A stretch of 34,936 nt of DNA from Anaerolineae bacterium (GTDB lineage Bacteria > Chloroflexota > Anaerolineae > B4-G1 > DUEL01). The notes under the pieces are model-generated. The model had not been told where the DNA came from, did no database searches, and was given only the letters and a program-made list of their open reading frames with translations. The stretch lies in assembly GCA_016931695.1 (NCBI GenBank), contig JAFGEI010000195.1:1-34936 (forward strand). Reading direction: 5' to 3'. The position numbers and the translations under genes are program-made. This document shows positions 15,300-22,832 of this stretch, piece by piece (the first letter of the stretch is position 1; every line of letters starts with the position of its first letter).

Positions 15300-16243
15300 C
15301 AAAAGTCCTTGTCCTTTCGATACTCGAAATAGGGGCATTGTCGGCAGCGGCGCATATAGACCTCCCGCACCTCGCGGCGCTGTTTGGCGGTCAAGTTGGA
15401 GGGGCAGAGCGTGCAAGGGACGACCCCCGCTTGTGCCCAGGCAGCAGGAGCCTGGCGCAGCCAGCCCAGCGTGGAGAGAATGTTGATTGGGCCGGAGGTG
15501 CCGATGCGAAAGCGCTCCGGCGTGCGCAGGTGCGGTTCTGGCGCCCCGGCATAGATCAGCCGCACCACGTCCATCGCGTCGCGGATCCCGCCGGCCGCTT
15601 TGACGCCCATGTTTTCCCCCACCGCGTCTCGCATCAGCCGGATGTGCTCGGGAGTCGCGCCAAAGGCGTCCATCCCGGTCGAGTTCTTGACAAAGTGCGC
15701 TCCCGCCTCCTGGGCGATCTGGCAGGCGGCGACGATTTCGTCCTCCAGCAGTTCCGACGAGCGAATGATGACCTTGACGTGTTCGCCGTCGGCCGCCTCG
15801 ACCACGGCGGCGACCTCGCGCCGGGTATAGGCGGGATCGCGCTTCAAGCGCCCGACGTTGATCACCACGTCCAGCTCGATCCAGCCCGCTCCCTCGCCCC
15901 GCACCGTTCGGCTCTGCTTGACGACCCGTGCCGCCTGGTCCGCTTTGAGCTCGACCGGCAGCTTGCCCAGGGGAAAGTCGATCACATAGCACTCTTTGAC
16001 CCCCGTTCCCTGCAGCAGCTGTGGCAGCAGATCGACCTCGGTCGGGTTGACGCAGATGGAGGCGCAGCCGTACTGGGTCGCCCAGTCGACCATGCGCGTG
16101 ATTTTGGGCTCTTGGGTATCGGCTTTCAGATCGGTGACGTCCAACAGCGAGGCGGCGCGTCCCTGGTCGAGCCACTCGATGATCTCGACCAACGCCTGGG
16201 GCGGAAACTCGACCAGGGGCGGGCGCGGTCCCGCTGCGGTCAT
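15299..16243 (-). CDS. deoC: Deoxyribose-phosphate aldolase-like protein with C-terminal Cys4 tail
   Basis: 314 residues. DeoC cleaves 2-deoxyribose-5-phosphate to acetaldehyde and glyceraldehyde-3-phosphate (EC 4.1.2.4). Catalytic residues are visible: D125 (IELDVV), Schiff-base K186 (HFVKNSTG) and K215 (GVKAAGG), plus GTSG near the phosphate site. After the TIM barrel, residues 277-303 carry CTLC, 19 residues, then CRQC, followed by PYFEY; this suggests a zinc or Fe-S site and is not part of typical DeoC. ATG 16243 lies 5 bp after the lepB stop, and the stop overlaps the AOR start as TGATG. Because of the tail, an altered aldolase substrate is possible. Confidence 0.9.
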   Translation of the reverse strand: MTAAGPRPPLVEFPPQALVEIIEWLDQGRAASLLDVTDLKADTQEPKITRMVDWATQYGCASICVNPTEVDLLPQLLQGTGVKECYVIDFPLGKLPVELKADQAARVVKQSRTVRGEGAGWIELDVVINVGRLKRDPAYTRREVAAVVEAADGEHVKVIIRSSELLEDEIVAACQIAQEAGAHFVKNSTGMDAFGATPEHIRLMRDAVGENMGVKAAGGIRDAMDVVRLIYAGAPEPHLRTPERFRIGTSGPINILSTLGWLRQAPAAWAQAGVVPCTLCPSNLTAKQRREVREVYMRRCRQCPYFEYRKDKDF

Positions 16244-16248
16244 CCCGG

Positions 16249-16869
16249 CTACTCCTGTTCTCCCAGGTCTGGGAAGCGATAGTGCGCTACGCCCCCCCAG
16301 TGCTCGGGCGGCCAATAGCTGATCCAGGCCCGGCCGATAAAGTGGTCCTCCAGCAAGACGCCCCAGTTGTGAGAATCGCTCGAGTTGGCCCGGTTGTCTC
16401 CCAACACGAAATATTCTCCCGCTCCCAGCTGCCAGGAGCCTGTATAGGGCATGGGGGCCTCGATATATGGCTCTTCCAGCCGGTACCCGTCGATCCAGAT
16501 ATCTCCCCCGCGGACCTCGACCAGCTCTCCCGGCAGGCCAATGACCCGCTTGACATAGTCCTCTCCAGAGCCGTTCGGCGGTCGAAAGACGACGATGTCG
16601 CCCCGTTGTGGTTCCCCCAACCGGTAGCTCAGCTTGCTGACGATGAGGTATTGGTTGTTGTGCAGCGCTGGCTCCATGCTCGAACCCTGTACCTGGAACC
16701 GACCGGTGAGGGTGTTGACGATGAGAAAGATGACCAGGGTCAGAACCAGTGTCTCGATCAGGTCGCGCAGCGGCGATTGCCCGCCAAAAGCACGGCCCAG
16801 GGAAACCTCTTCCCTGTCCTGAATGTCCGGCTCTTGAATCTGTGTTGCGTTTGATTCCAAGAAGAACAT
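16249..16869 (-). CDS. lepB: Signal peptidase I
   Basis: 206 residues. This membrane serine protease removes Sec/Tat signal peptides (EC 3.4.21.89). One N-terminal TM helix (about 38-55) precedes box B with nucleophile S64 (QGSSMEP), box D with general-base K107 (DYVKRVIGLPG) and box E (GDNRANSSDSHNWG, from 157). The cytoplasmic N-terminal segment is short and acidic. ATG 16869 is used; GAGGGG lies about 10 bases upstream and a second GGGAGG abuts the start. It is the first gene of the minus-strand operon, only 5 bp from deoC, an unusual neighbour for an export protease. Confidence 0.95.
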   Translation of the reverse strand: MFFLESNATQIQEPDIQDREEVSLGRAFGGQSPLRDLIETLVLTLVIFLIVNTLTGRFQVQGSSMEPALHNNQYLIVSKLSYRLGEPQRGDIVVFRPPNGSGEDYVKRVIGLPGELVEVRGGDIWIDGYRLEEPYIEAPMPYTGSWQLGAGEYFVLGDNRANSSDSHNWGVLLEDHFIGRAWISYWPPEHWGGVAHYRFPDLGEQE

Positions 16870-16933
16870 CCTCCCATTTTCCCCTCACCGGTCGCAGGAG
16901 AGGCATCCGGGTGAGCGGGTTGAATCGCTCCCA

Positions 16934-16962
16934 TTATAGTACAGGATGGGGGGAGGAGCAAA
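16934..16962 (-). promoter_or_regulatory. Promoter of the lepB-deoC-AOR operon
   Basis: Minus strand: TTGCTC (16962-16957), a 17-bp spacer and TATAAT (16939-16934), a close match to sigma-70 consensus. Transcription starts near 16927, leaving about 57 nt of leader. It probably serves all five genes down to 11801, since gaps are 5, -1, 12 and 19 bp. Confidence 0.75.
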
Positions 16963-17037
16963 CCGCAATGCCTATGGGCAGTGACTGGCTGAGTGGTTGT
17001 ATACGTGGTAGAATTCGCAAGTGATGGAGAGCGACAC

Positions 17038-19350
17038 GTGACGATGAACGAGATGGCTTGCGCTGCTCGCCGGATTCACATTACCGGCGTGGTGCAGGGA
17101 GTGGGGTTTCGCCCTTTTGTCTATAACCTGGCCAACCGCCTGGACCTCTCTGGCTGGGTGCTGAACAGCTCGGCCGGGGTCGAGATCGAGGCCGTGGGGC
17201 CTGTCGCCGCGTTGGAGGCGTTCGTCGCCCGGCTGCAGTCGGAGGCGCCGCCGCTGGCGCGGATCGAGCGGGTCGAGGTCCGCGAAACTCGCCCCCCCAG
17301 CCCCCGGCCTGCGGGTTTTGTGATCCGCCATTCGGAGGCGCGCCGCGGGGCGTTCCAACCGATTTCACCCGACATTTCGATCTGTGATGACTGCCAGCGC
17401 GAGCTCTTTGACCCCGCCGACCGCCGCTGTGGCTATCCCTTCATCAACTGTACCAACTGCGGCCCCCGCTTCACCATCATCCGCGACGTTCCCTACGACC
17501 GGCCCCTGACGACGATGGCGCCCTTTCCCATGTGCCCAGACTGCCAGGCCGAGTACGACGATCCCGCCGATCGCCGCTTTCACGCCCAGCCGAACGCCTG
17601 CCCGGTCTGCGGCCCCCACGTTTGGTTAGCAAGTCCCGAGTCTCGAGTTCCAGATCTGGGGCTTGGGCTGCAGACTTTGCGGGAATTGCTGGCAGACGGA
17701 GCCATTGCGGCGATCAAGGGGCTGGGCGGTTTTCACCTGGCCTGCGATGCGACAAACGACGCGGCGCTGGCCCGGCTGCGGGAGCGAAAAGGGCGGGTCG
17801 ACAAGCCTTTTGCCCTAATGTCCTTCGACCTGGCGGCGGTCGAGGCCTACTGCGAGGTGGACGAGGCGGAGCGCGCGCTGCTCACCGCGCGCGAGCGGCC
17901 CATCGTCTTGCTGCGGGCGCGGCCGGGCGGTCCCATCTCGCCGCTCGTCGCCCCCGGCAACCGCTGCTTGGGCGTGATGCTGCCCTACACGCCTCTGCAC
18001 TATCTCCTTCTTGCCCCGCCATTTCTCCCTGCCCTGGTCATGACCTCGGGTAACTATGCCGAGGAACCGCTCGCGATCGACAACGACGAGGCGCTGGAAC
18101 GGCTGGCGGGTCTGGCGGACGTTTTTCTGCTGCACGATCGCGACATCCACGCGCGCTGCGACGACAGCGTGACGCGCGTTTTCGCCGGCGCCGAGCTGCC
18201 GCTGCGCCGCTCGCGCGGCTATGCGCCCTATCCCGTTCACCTGCCCTTCTCCCTGCCCCAGTTGCTGGCGGTGGGCGGCGAGCTCAAGAACACCTTCTGC
18301 CTCACCCGCGACCGCTACGCTTTTCTCAGCCAGCACATCGGCGATATGGAGAATTACGAGACGCTCTGTTTCTTCGAGCAGATGGTGGAGCAGCTTGCCC
18401 GCATCTTTCGCGTCGCGCCCGAGATCATTGCCTGTGACATGCACCCTGGCTACCTGTCGACCCGGTACGCGCAAGGATCAACGTTGTCGGTTGTCCCGGT
18501 CCAGCACCACCACGCCCATATCGCCGCCTGCATGGCAGAGCACGGCCTGAGCGGCGAGCGGCCGGTCATCGGCGTGGCCTTTGACGGCACGGGCTATGGC
18601 ACCGACGGGGCAATCTGGGGCGGCGAGTTCCTGGTTGCCGACTATGCGCATTTCCGCCGCGCGGCCCATCTCCAGTACGTGCCGCTGCCTGGCGGGGACG
18701 CAGCGATCCGGCGGCCCTACCGCATCGCCCTGGCCCACCTGTGGGCGGCGGGGATTGATTGGCAGGCGGACCTGGCCCCCGTTGCCGCCGCTCCTCCCGC
18801 CGAGCTGCCGGTCCTGGCCCGGCAGCTGGCGCAGGGGCTGAATACCGCGCCGACCTCCAGCGTGGGCCGTCTCTTTGACGCCGTCTCTGCCCTGGCCGGC
18901 GTGTGCCAGGTAGCCAGCTATGAAGCGCAGGCGGCGATCGAGCTGGAGGTGCTGGCGGAGGAGGGCGAGCGCGGCGCCTATCCTTTCGCCGTGGGGGAAG
19001 CGATCGACCCGGCGCCGCTGATCCACGCCGTCGTGGCCGACCGGCGGCAGGGGGTCCCGCCCGGCGTGATCGCTGCCCGCTTCCACAACGGCCTGGCGGC
19101 GATGGTCCGCGACGTCGCGGCCCGGCTGCGCCAGGAGACTGGCCTGGACGAGGTCGCTCTGTCGGGCGGGGTGTTTCAGAACGTCGCCCTGCTGGCTGCC
19201 GTCGTGCCGCTGCTGCGAGAAGCGGGATTCACCGTCTACACCCACCGCCTGGTGCCGCCCAACGACGGCGGCATCTCGCTGGGCCAGGCGGTCATCGCCG
19301 GCGTGCGGCATGGTGCGGGGACAACTCCCCAGGCAGCTTTCTTGCCGTGA
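17038..19350 (+). CDS. hypF: Carbamoyltransferase HypF ([NiFe]-hydrogenase maturation)
   Basis: 770 residues, usual length. HypF makes the thiocarboxamide on HypE that becomes the cyanide ligand of the [NiFe] site, from carbamoyl phosphate and ATP. Domains: acylphosphatase (about 11-100, ITGVVQGVGFRPF); two zinc fingers (CDDC...CTNC and CPDC...CPVC, about 115-195); YrdC-like (about 215-385, IKGLGGFHLACDA); Kae1/carbamoyltransferase-like (about 410-760, with HHHAHIAACM, AFDGTGYGTDG and LSGGVFQN). GTG 17038 is chosen because GGAGA lies 7 bases upstream; ATG 17044 or 17053 are alternatives. No hydrogenase or other hyp gene is in the window, so its targets must be encoded elsewhere. No convincing promoter was found in the 168-bp divergent gap to lepB. 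Confidence 0.95.
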   Translation: MTMNEMACAARRIHITGVVQGVGFRPFVYNLANRLDLSGWVLNSSAGVEIEAVGPVAALEAFVARLQSEAPPLARIERVEVRETRPPSPRPAGFVIRHSEARRGAFQPISPDISICDDCQRELFDPADRRCGYPFINCTNCGPRFTIIRDVPYDRPLTTMAPFPMCPDCQAEYDDPADRRFHAQPNACPVCGPHVWLASPESRVPDLGLGLQTLRELLADGAIAAIKGLGGFHLACDATNDAALARLRERKGRVDKPFALMSFDLAAVEAYCEVDEAERALLTARERPIVLLRARPGGPISPLVAPGNRCLGVMLPYTPLHYLLLAPPFLPALVMTSGNYAEEPLAIDNDEALERLAGLADVFLLHDRDIHARCDDSVTRVFAGAELPLRRSRGYAPYPVHLPFSLPQLLAVGGELKNTFCLTRDRYAFLSQHIGDMENYETLCFFEQMVEQLARIFRVAPEIIACDMHPGYLSTRYAQGSTLSVVPVQHHHAHIAACMAEHGLSGERPVIGVAFDGTGYGTDGAIWGGEFLVADYAHFRRAAHLQYVPLPGGDAAIRRPYRIALAHLWAAGIDWQADLAPVAAAPPAELPVLARQLAQGLNTAPTSSVGRLFDAVSALAGVCQVASYEAQAAIELEVLAEEGERGAYPFAVGEAIDPAPLIHAVVADRRQGVPPGVIAARFHNGLAAMVRDVAARLRQETGLDEVALSGGVFQNVALLAAVVPLLREAGFTVYTHRLVPPNDGGISLGQAVIAGVRHGAGTTPQAAFLP

Positions 19351-19378
19351 CGATACCAGTGTTTGGGAGGAAAGAGTA

Positions 19379-20896
19379 ATGGAACAGATCGTCGAATGTG
19401 TCCCCAATTTCAGCGAAGGCCGGCGCGCAGAGGTCGTCGCGGCCATCGTCAAGGCGATGCAGGCTGTCCTTGCTGTTCAGCTGCTCGACGTCCAGTCCGA
19501 CGCCGACCACAACCGCACCGTGATCACCGTCGTCGGGCCGCCGGACGGCGTGGCGGAAGCGGCTTTCCAGGGCATTGCCCAGGCCGCCCAACTGATCGAC
19601 ATGGAGCGGCACCGGGGCGAGCATCCCCGCCTCGGCGCCGCCGACGTGGTGCCGTTCATCCCCGTGCGGGGGGTCACGATGGACGAATGTGTCGCGCTGG
19701 CCCGGCGGCTGGGGCGGCGGGTGGGCGAGGAGCTCGGCATCCCGGTCTATTTCTACGAGGCGGCCGCGACCCGGCCCGACCGGGTCAACCTGGCGGACGT
19801 CCGCCGCGGGGAGTACGAGGGCCTCAAGGGCGAGATTGCCGGAAACCCGGACCGCGCGCCCGATTTCGGCCCCGCGCGCCTCGGTCCGGCTGGCGCGACG
19901 GTGATCGGCGCCCGCCCCTTTCTCGTCGCCTACAACGCCTACCTCGACACGGACGACGTCCAGGTGGCGCAGCGGATCGCCCGTGCCGTGCGTCACGCCT
20001 CGGGCGGGCTGCGCTATGTCAAGGCGCTGGGGCTCTTGGTGGAGGGACAGGCGCAGGTCTCGATGAACCTGACCGACTTTGCCCGCACTCCCATCTACCG
20101 CGCGGTGGAAATGATCCGCCGCGAGGCGGCCCGCTACGGCGTGCAGGTGATCCGGACAGAGCTGGTCGGGCTGGTTCCGCAGCAGGCGCTGCTGGACGCC
20201 GCCGCCTGGTACCTCCAGCTCGATCTCGACCCGCAGCAGGTGCTGGAGAACCGGCTGGGGGGCGCGGAGAGCGATTCCCCGCCCTGCGCCGCCTTTTTGG
20301 ACGCCGTCGCTTCTGATTCCCCTGCCCCCGGCGGCGGGTCGGTGGCGGCGCTGGCCGGCGCGCTGGCGGCTGCGCTGGCGGCGATGGTCGCCCGGCTGAC
20401 GCTGGGCCGCCGCAAGTACGCGGCGCAGCAGGCCGAGATGGAGGCGCTGGTCGCTGCGGCGGAACGGCTGCGCGCGGCGCTCGGCGCCCGCATCGCTCAG
20501 GACGCCGACGCCTACAACCAGGTCGTGGCCGCCTACCGCCTGCCCAGGGACAGCGACGCAGAACAGGCAACCCGCCAGGCGGCGGTCCAGGACGCCCTGG
20601 CCCACGCCGCCGAGGTCCCCCTGGCGACGGCACGGGATGCAGTAGCGGTGGCTGAACTGGCGCTCACCGCGGCCCGCCTCGGCAACCCCAACGCCATCAC
20701 CGACGCCGGCACCGCGGCCCACCTGGCCCGGGCGGCCTTTGAGGGAGCGGCGCTCAACGTGCGCATCAACGCCGGTCAGGTCGCGGACCCGGTGCAGGCG
20801 GAGCGGTGGCGGGCCGAGCTCGGCGCGCTGCAGGAGCGGATGTCGGCCGCGCTCGATGCGACCAGTCGGGCAGTGGAAGAACGATGGCCAAAGTAG
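19379..20896 (+). CDS. ftcD: Bifunctional glutamate formimidoyltransferase / formimido-THF cyclodeaminase
   Basis: 505 residues. The N-terminal transferase (about 1-300; EC 2.1.2.5) moves the formimino group of formiminoglutamate to tetrahydrofolate. The C-terminal cyclodeaminase (about 305-500; EC 4.3.1.4) converts it to methenyl-THF and ammonia. Seen: ECVPNFSEG at the N terminus, catalytic H82 within HRGEHPRLGAADVVPF, and the cyclodeaminase signature SPAPGGGSVAAL at about 318. Many bacteria have separate proteins; here the arrangement matches the fused animal enzyme. ATG 19379 has GGGAGGAAAG upstream; the frame is open back to 19310. No hut genes adjoin it, although histidine degradation is the usual source of formiminoglutamate. 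It overlaps the next gene by 13 bp. Confidence 0.95.
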   Translation: MEQIVECVPNFSEGRRAEVVAAIVKAMQAVLAVQLLDVQSDADHNRTVITVVGPPDGVAEAAFQGIAQAAQLIDMERHRGEHPRLGAADVVPFIPVRGVTMDECVALARRLGRRVGEELGIPVYFYEAAATRPDRVNLADVRRGEYEGLKGEIAGNPDRAPDFGPARLGPAGATVIGARPFLVAYNAYLDTDDVQVAQRIARAVRHASGGLRYVKALGLLVEGQAQVSMNLTDFARTPIYRAVEMIRREAARYGVQVIRTELVGLVPQQALLDAAAWYLQLDLDPQQVLENRLGGAESDSPPCAAFLDAVASDSPAPGGGSVAALAGALAAALAAMVARLTLGRRKYAAQQAEMEALVAAAERLRAALGARIAQDADAYNQVVAAYRLPRDSDAEQATRQAAVQDALAHAAEVPLATARDAVAVAELALTAARLGNPNAITDAGTAAHLARAAFEGAALNVRINAGQVADPVQAERWRAELGALQERMSAALDATSRAVEERWPK

Positions 20897-22005
20897 ATCA
20901 ACTGCTGCAAATGGGAACCGAGCTGCTGCGGAAGCGGCACCAGCGGGAAGCGGAGCGGGTGCTGCGCCAGGCCACGTCGATCGATCCGCAGAGCGAGCAG
21001 GCCTGGCTCTGGCTCAGCGCGGCGGTTGAAGGGATCGATGCCCAACGAGACTGTCTCTATCGCGTGCTAGAGATCAATCCGAACAACAGCTTTGCCCGCA
21101 GCGGGTTGTCTTTTCTCAATCGCCTGCGCCCGCACCAAGAGTGGCAGGCGGCCGCTGCGCCCTGGATCATGGGACTGCTCGACGAGGAATCGGCAACAGC
21201 GGAGGCCCCCTCCCGCGAATGTCCGCACTGCGGCGCCCCTAACTCTGTTTGGGCCTATACCTGCAACCGCTGCGGCAAAGAACTTGAGGCGATCGACCTT
21301 GTCGAGGTGGCCAAGACGGAGCAAGAAGTGGAGAAACGCTCTGCCATCTCCCCGTCGGTGATCCAGTCCTGGCCCAGCGCCCTCGCCCTCAGCCGCAAGC
21401 GCGCTTTTGAACCCGAGATCCAACTCGCCGCACCTGGCCGGTCACTGACCGCCTTGCTGCTGGGCGTCTTGTTCCTGTTCCTGCTCCACATCGCCGCCGT
21501 TGGCGTGCAGATTGCCGTTCCGGTCGTCCAGGGCGCCCGGCTGACCTACCGGGTGATCTTTTTGCTGCTGGGTGACATTTTGCTCGGCGATGCGCAAATC
21601 CTGTTGGTCGTCCTGGTTGCCTACGTCTTGCTGGCGCTGGTGACGTACCTGCCGGCGCGGTTGCTGCGCGGCAAGGGTAACCTGACCGTCCACTTTCACC
21701 TGCTTGCCGTCGCCCTTTCTTCCTGGCTGGGGATTGCCGTGGGCATCGGGGTGCTGGTGTGGGCATTGGGCCGGGTCGCCGCTGCGCCCCTGGTTCAGAC
21801 CGTCGCCAGCTTGCTGCTGCTGGCCTATGCCCTCATCCTGCTGTCACAGGCGCTGCAGACGGCGCACGACACGTCGCCGGTTCCCGCCCTCGTCGTGACG
21901 CTGTTGCTGGTCACCGGGATCGTCTCCCTGTTCCTGGCGCTGGGACTTGGTCTGTGGGACGTGCTTTTGCAGCTTCCGAGCGCACTCTACTCTCCGTTTC
22001 TCTGA
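20884..22005 (+). CDS. TPR / zinc-ribbon / multi-pass membrane protein
   Basis: 373 residues. An N-terminal TPR-like helical region (about 5-80: HQREAERVLRQATSIDPQSEQAWLWLS) is followed by a zinc ribbon (CPHCGAPN...CNRCGKEL, about 113-135). A basic linker and five to six TM helices (about 185-365) complete it; the membrane part has a Yip1-like feel but is not firmly assigned. TPR and zinc ribbon should face the cytoplasm. ATG 20884 lies inside the end of ftcD (13-bp overlap), with GGAAGA upstream, so it is translated from the same message. Its last 95 bp overlap tail-to-tail with the convergent lipoprotein gene. Confidence 0.85.
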   Translation: MAKVDQLLQMGTELLRKRHQREAERVLRQATSIDPQSEQAWLWLSAAVEGIDAQRDCLYRVLEINPNNSFARSGLSFLNRLRPHQEWQAAAAPWIMGLLDEESATAEAPSRECPHCGAPNSVWAYTCNRCGKELEAIDLVEVAKTEQEVEKRSAISPSVIQSWPSALALSRKRAFEPEIQLAAPGRSLTALLLGVLFLFLLHIAAVGVQIAVPVVQGARLTYRVIFLLLGDILLGDAQILLVVLVAYVLLALVTYLPARLLRGKGNLTVHFHLLAVALSSWLGIAVGIGVLVWALGRVAAAPLVQTVASLLLLAYALILLSQALQTAHDTSPVPALVVTLLLVTGIVSLFLALGLGLWDVLLQLPSALYSPFL

Positions 22006-22768
22006 CGCGGAACCAGCGCGCCTGGAGCGCCGCCATTCTGCCGTCGTTGACCATGGTAGCGATGGCGTCGTTCAAGGCGCGCAGCAGCTGGCGATTCTCG
22101 CGCCGCGTCGCGGCGGCGTAAGGCTCGCGGGTCACCATCCCCCCGACGATGCGCAGGTCGTTTTGCCCATCCAGCCAGGCCAGCGCCGACAGGTGATCGA
22201 CCAGCGCTGCGTCCGCCTCGCCGCTGGCGACCCGGGCCAGGGCCTCGTCGGCGGTCTGGCAGGGGAGGACGGTCAGCCCCGCCAAGCGCTGGGTCCAGGT
22301 TCGCGCCTCCACGTCCCCCGCGCTGCCAAACTCGACCGCCAGGGTCTGCCCGGCCAGGCTGTGTGGCCCCTCGATCCCGGCGGCCTGCGCCACCAGCACC
22401 TGCCCGGCGTCGAAATAGGCGGTCGAGTAGGCGAAATCGGCCGTCCGGTTCGGGTCGACGTAGAGAGCCGAGATGACCACGTCGACCCGGTCGGCGGTCA
22501 GCGCGTCGTACAGGCCGTCGTAGGGCAGGTTGGCGACGAACTGGGCCTCCACGCCCAGTTGGGCCGCCATCTCCCGCGCCAGGTCGACGTCGAATCCGAC
22601 CAGGTTCCCGGCCCCGTCGACGTACTCGAAGGGGGGAAAGCTGGCATCCATCCCCACCCGCAGCACGCCGCTCTCCAACACGCGCTCCAGGCCGTTAGCG
22701 GACGGCGCGCAGGCGGCGAGGAGGAATAGTAGAAACAGGCATACAAGAACAGATTGGGAGAATTGCAT
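21911..22768 (-). CDS. ABC transporter substrate-binding lipoprotein, amino-acid type (SBP family 3)
   Basis: 285 residues. Signal peptide with lipobox LLAAC, C20 being the lipidated cysteine, so it is anchored outside the cytoplasmic membrane. Family 3 signature: GVLRVGMDASFPPFEYVD, GFDVDLAREMAAQLG, VDVVISALY and LAVEFGSAGD. The fold should end near LQARWF (about 245); the last 40 charged residues are an extension whose coding sequence lies partly over the convergent TPR gene. GAGGAC precedes ATG 22768. No permease or ATPase genes adjoin it, so its transporter partner is elsewhere or it acts as a sensor. The 64-bp gap to the glycosidase gene holds a GTAGGGGCAAGGCAT repeat remnant. Confidence 0.92.
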   Translation of the reverse strand: MQFSQSVLVCLFLLFLLAACAPSANGLERVLESGVLRVGMDASFPPFEYVDGAGNLVGFDVDLAREMAAQLGVEAQFVANLPYDGLYDALTADRVDVVISALYVDPNRTADFAYSTAYFDAGQVLVAQAAGIEGPHSLAGQTLAVEFGSAGDVEARTWTQRLAGLTVLPCQTADEALARVASGEADAALVDHLSALAWLDGQNDLRIVGGMVTREPYAAATRRENRQLLRALNDAIATMVNDGRMAALQARWFRVRETESRVRSEAAKARPTDQVPAPGTGRRSR

Positions 22769-22832
22769 ATTTGTCCTCACCAAGGCGATGGATGAACAAC
22801 CCGAGACTGGAAATGCCTTGCCCCTACAATGT

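Noticed and set aside
15300..16175. Extension of the AOR frame upstream of 15299
   Set aside because: It overlaps the whole deoC gene in another frame; AOR homology starts at MNGGYLG.
17009..17014. TAGAAT as -10 box for hypF
   Set aside because: No acceptable -35 sequence at 16-18 bp upstream.
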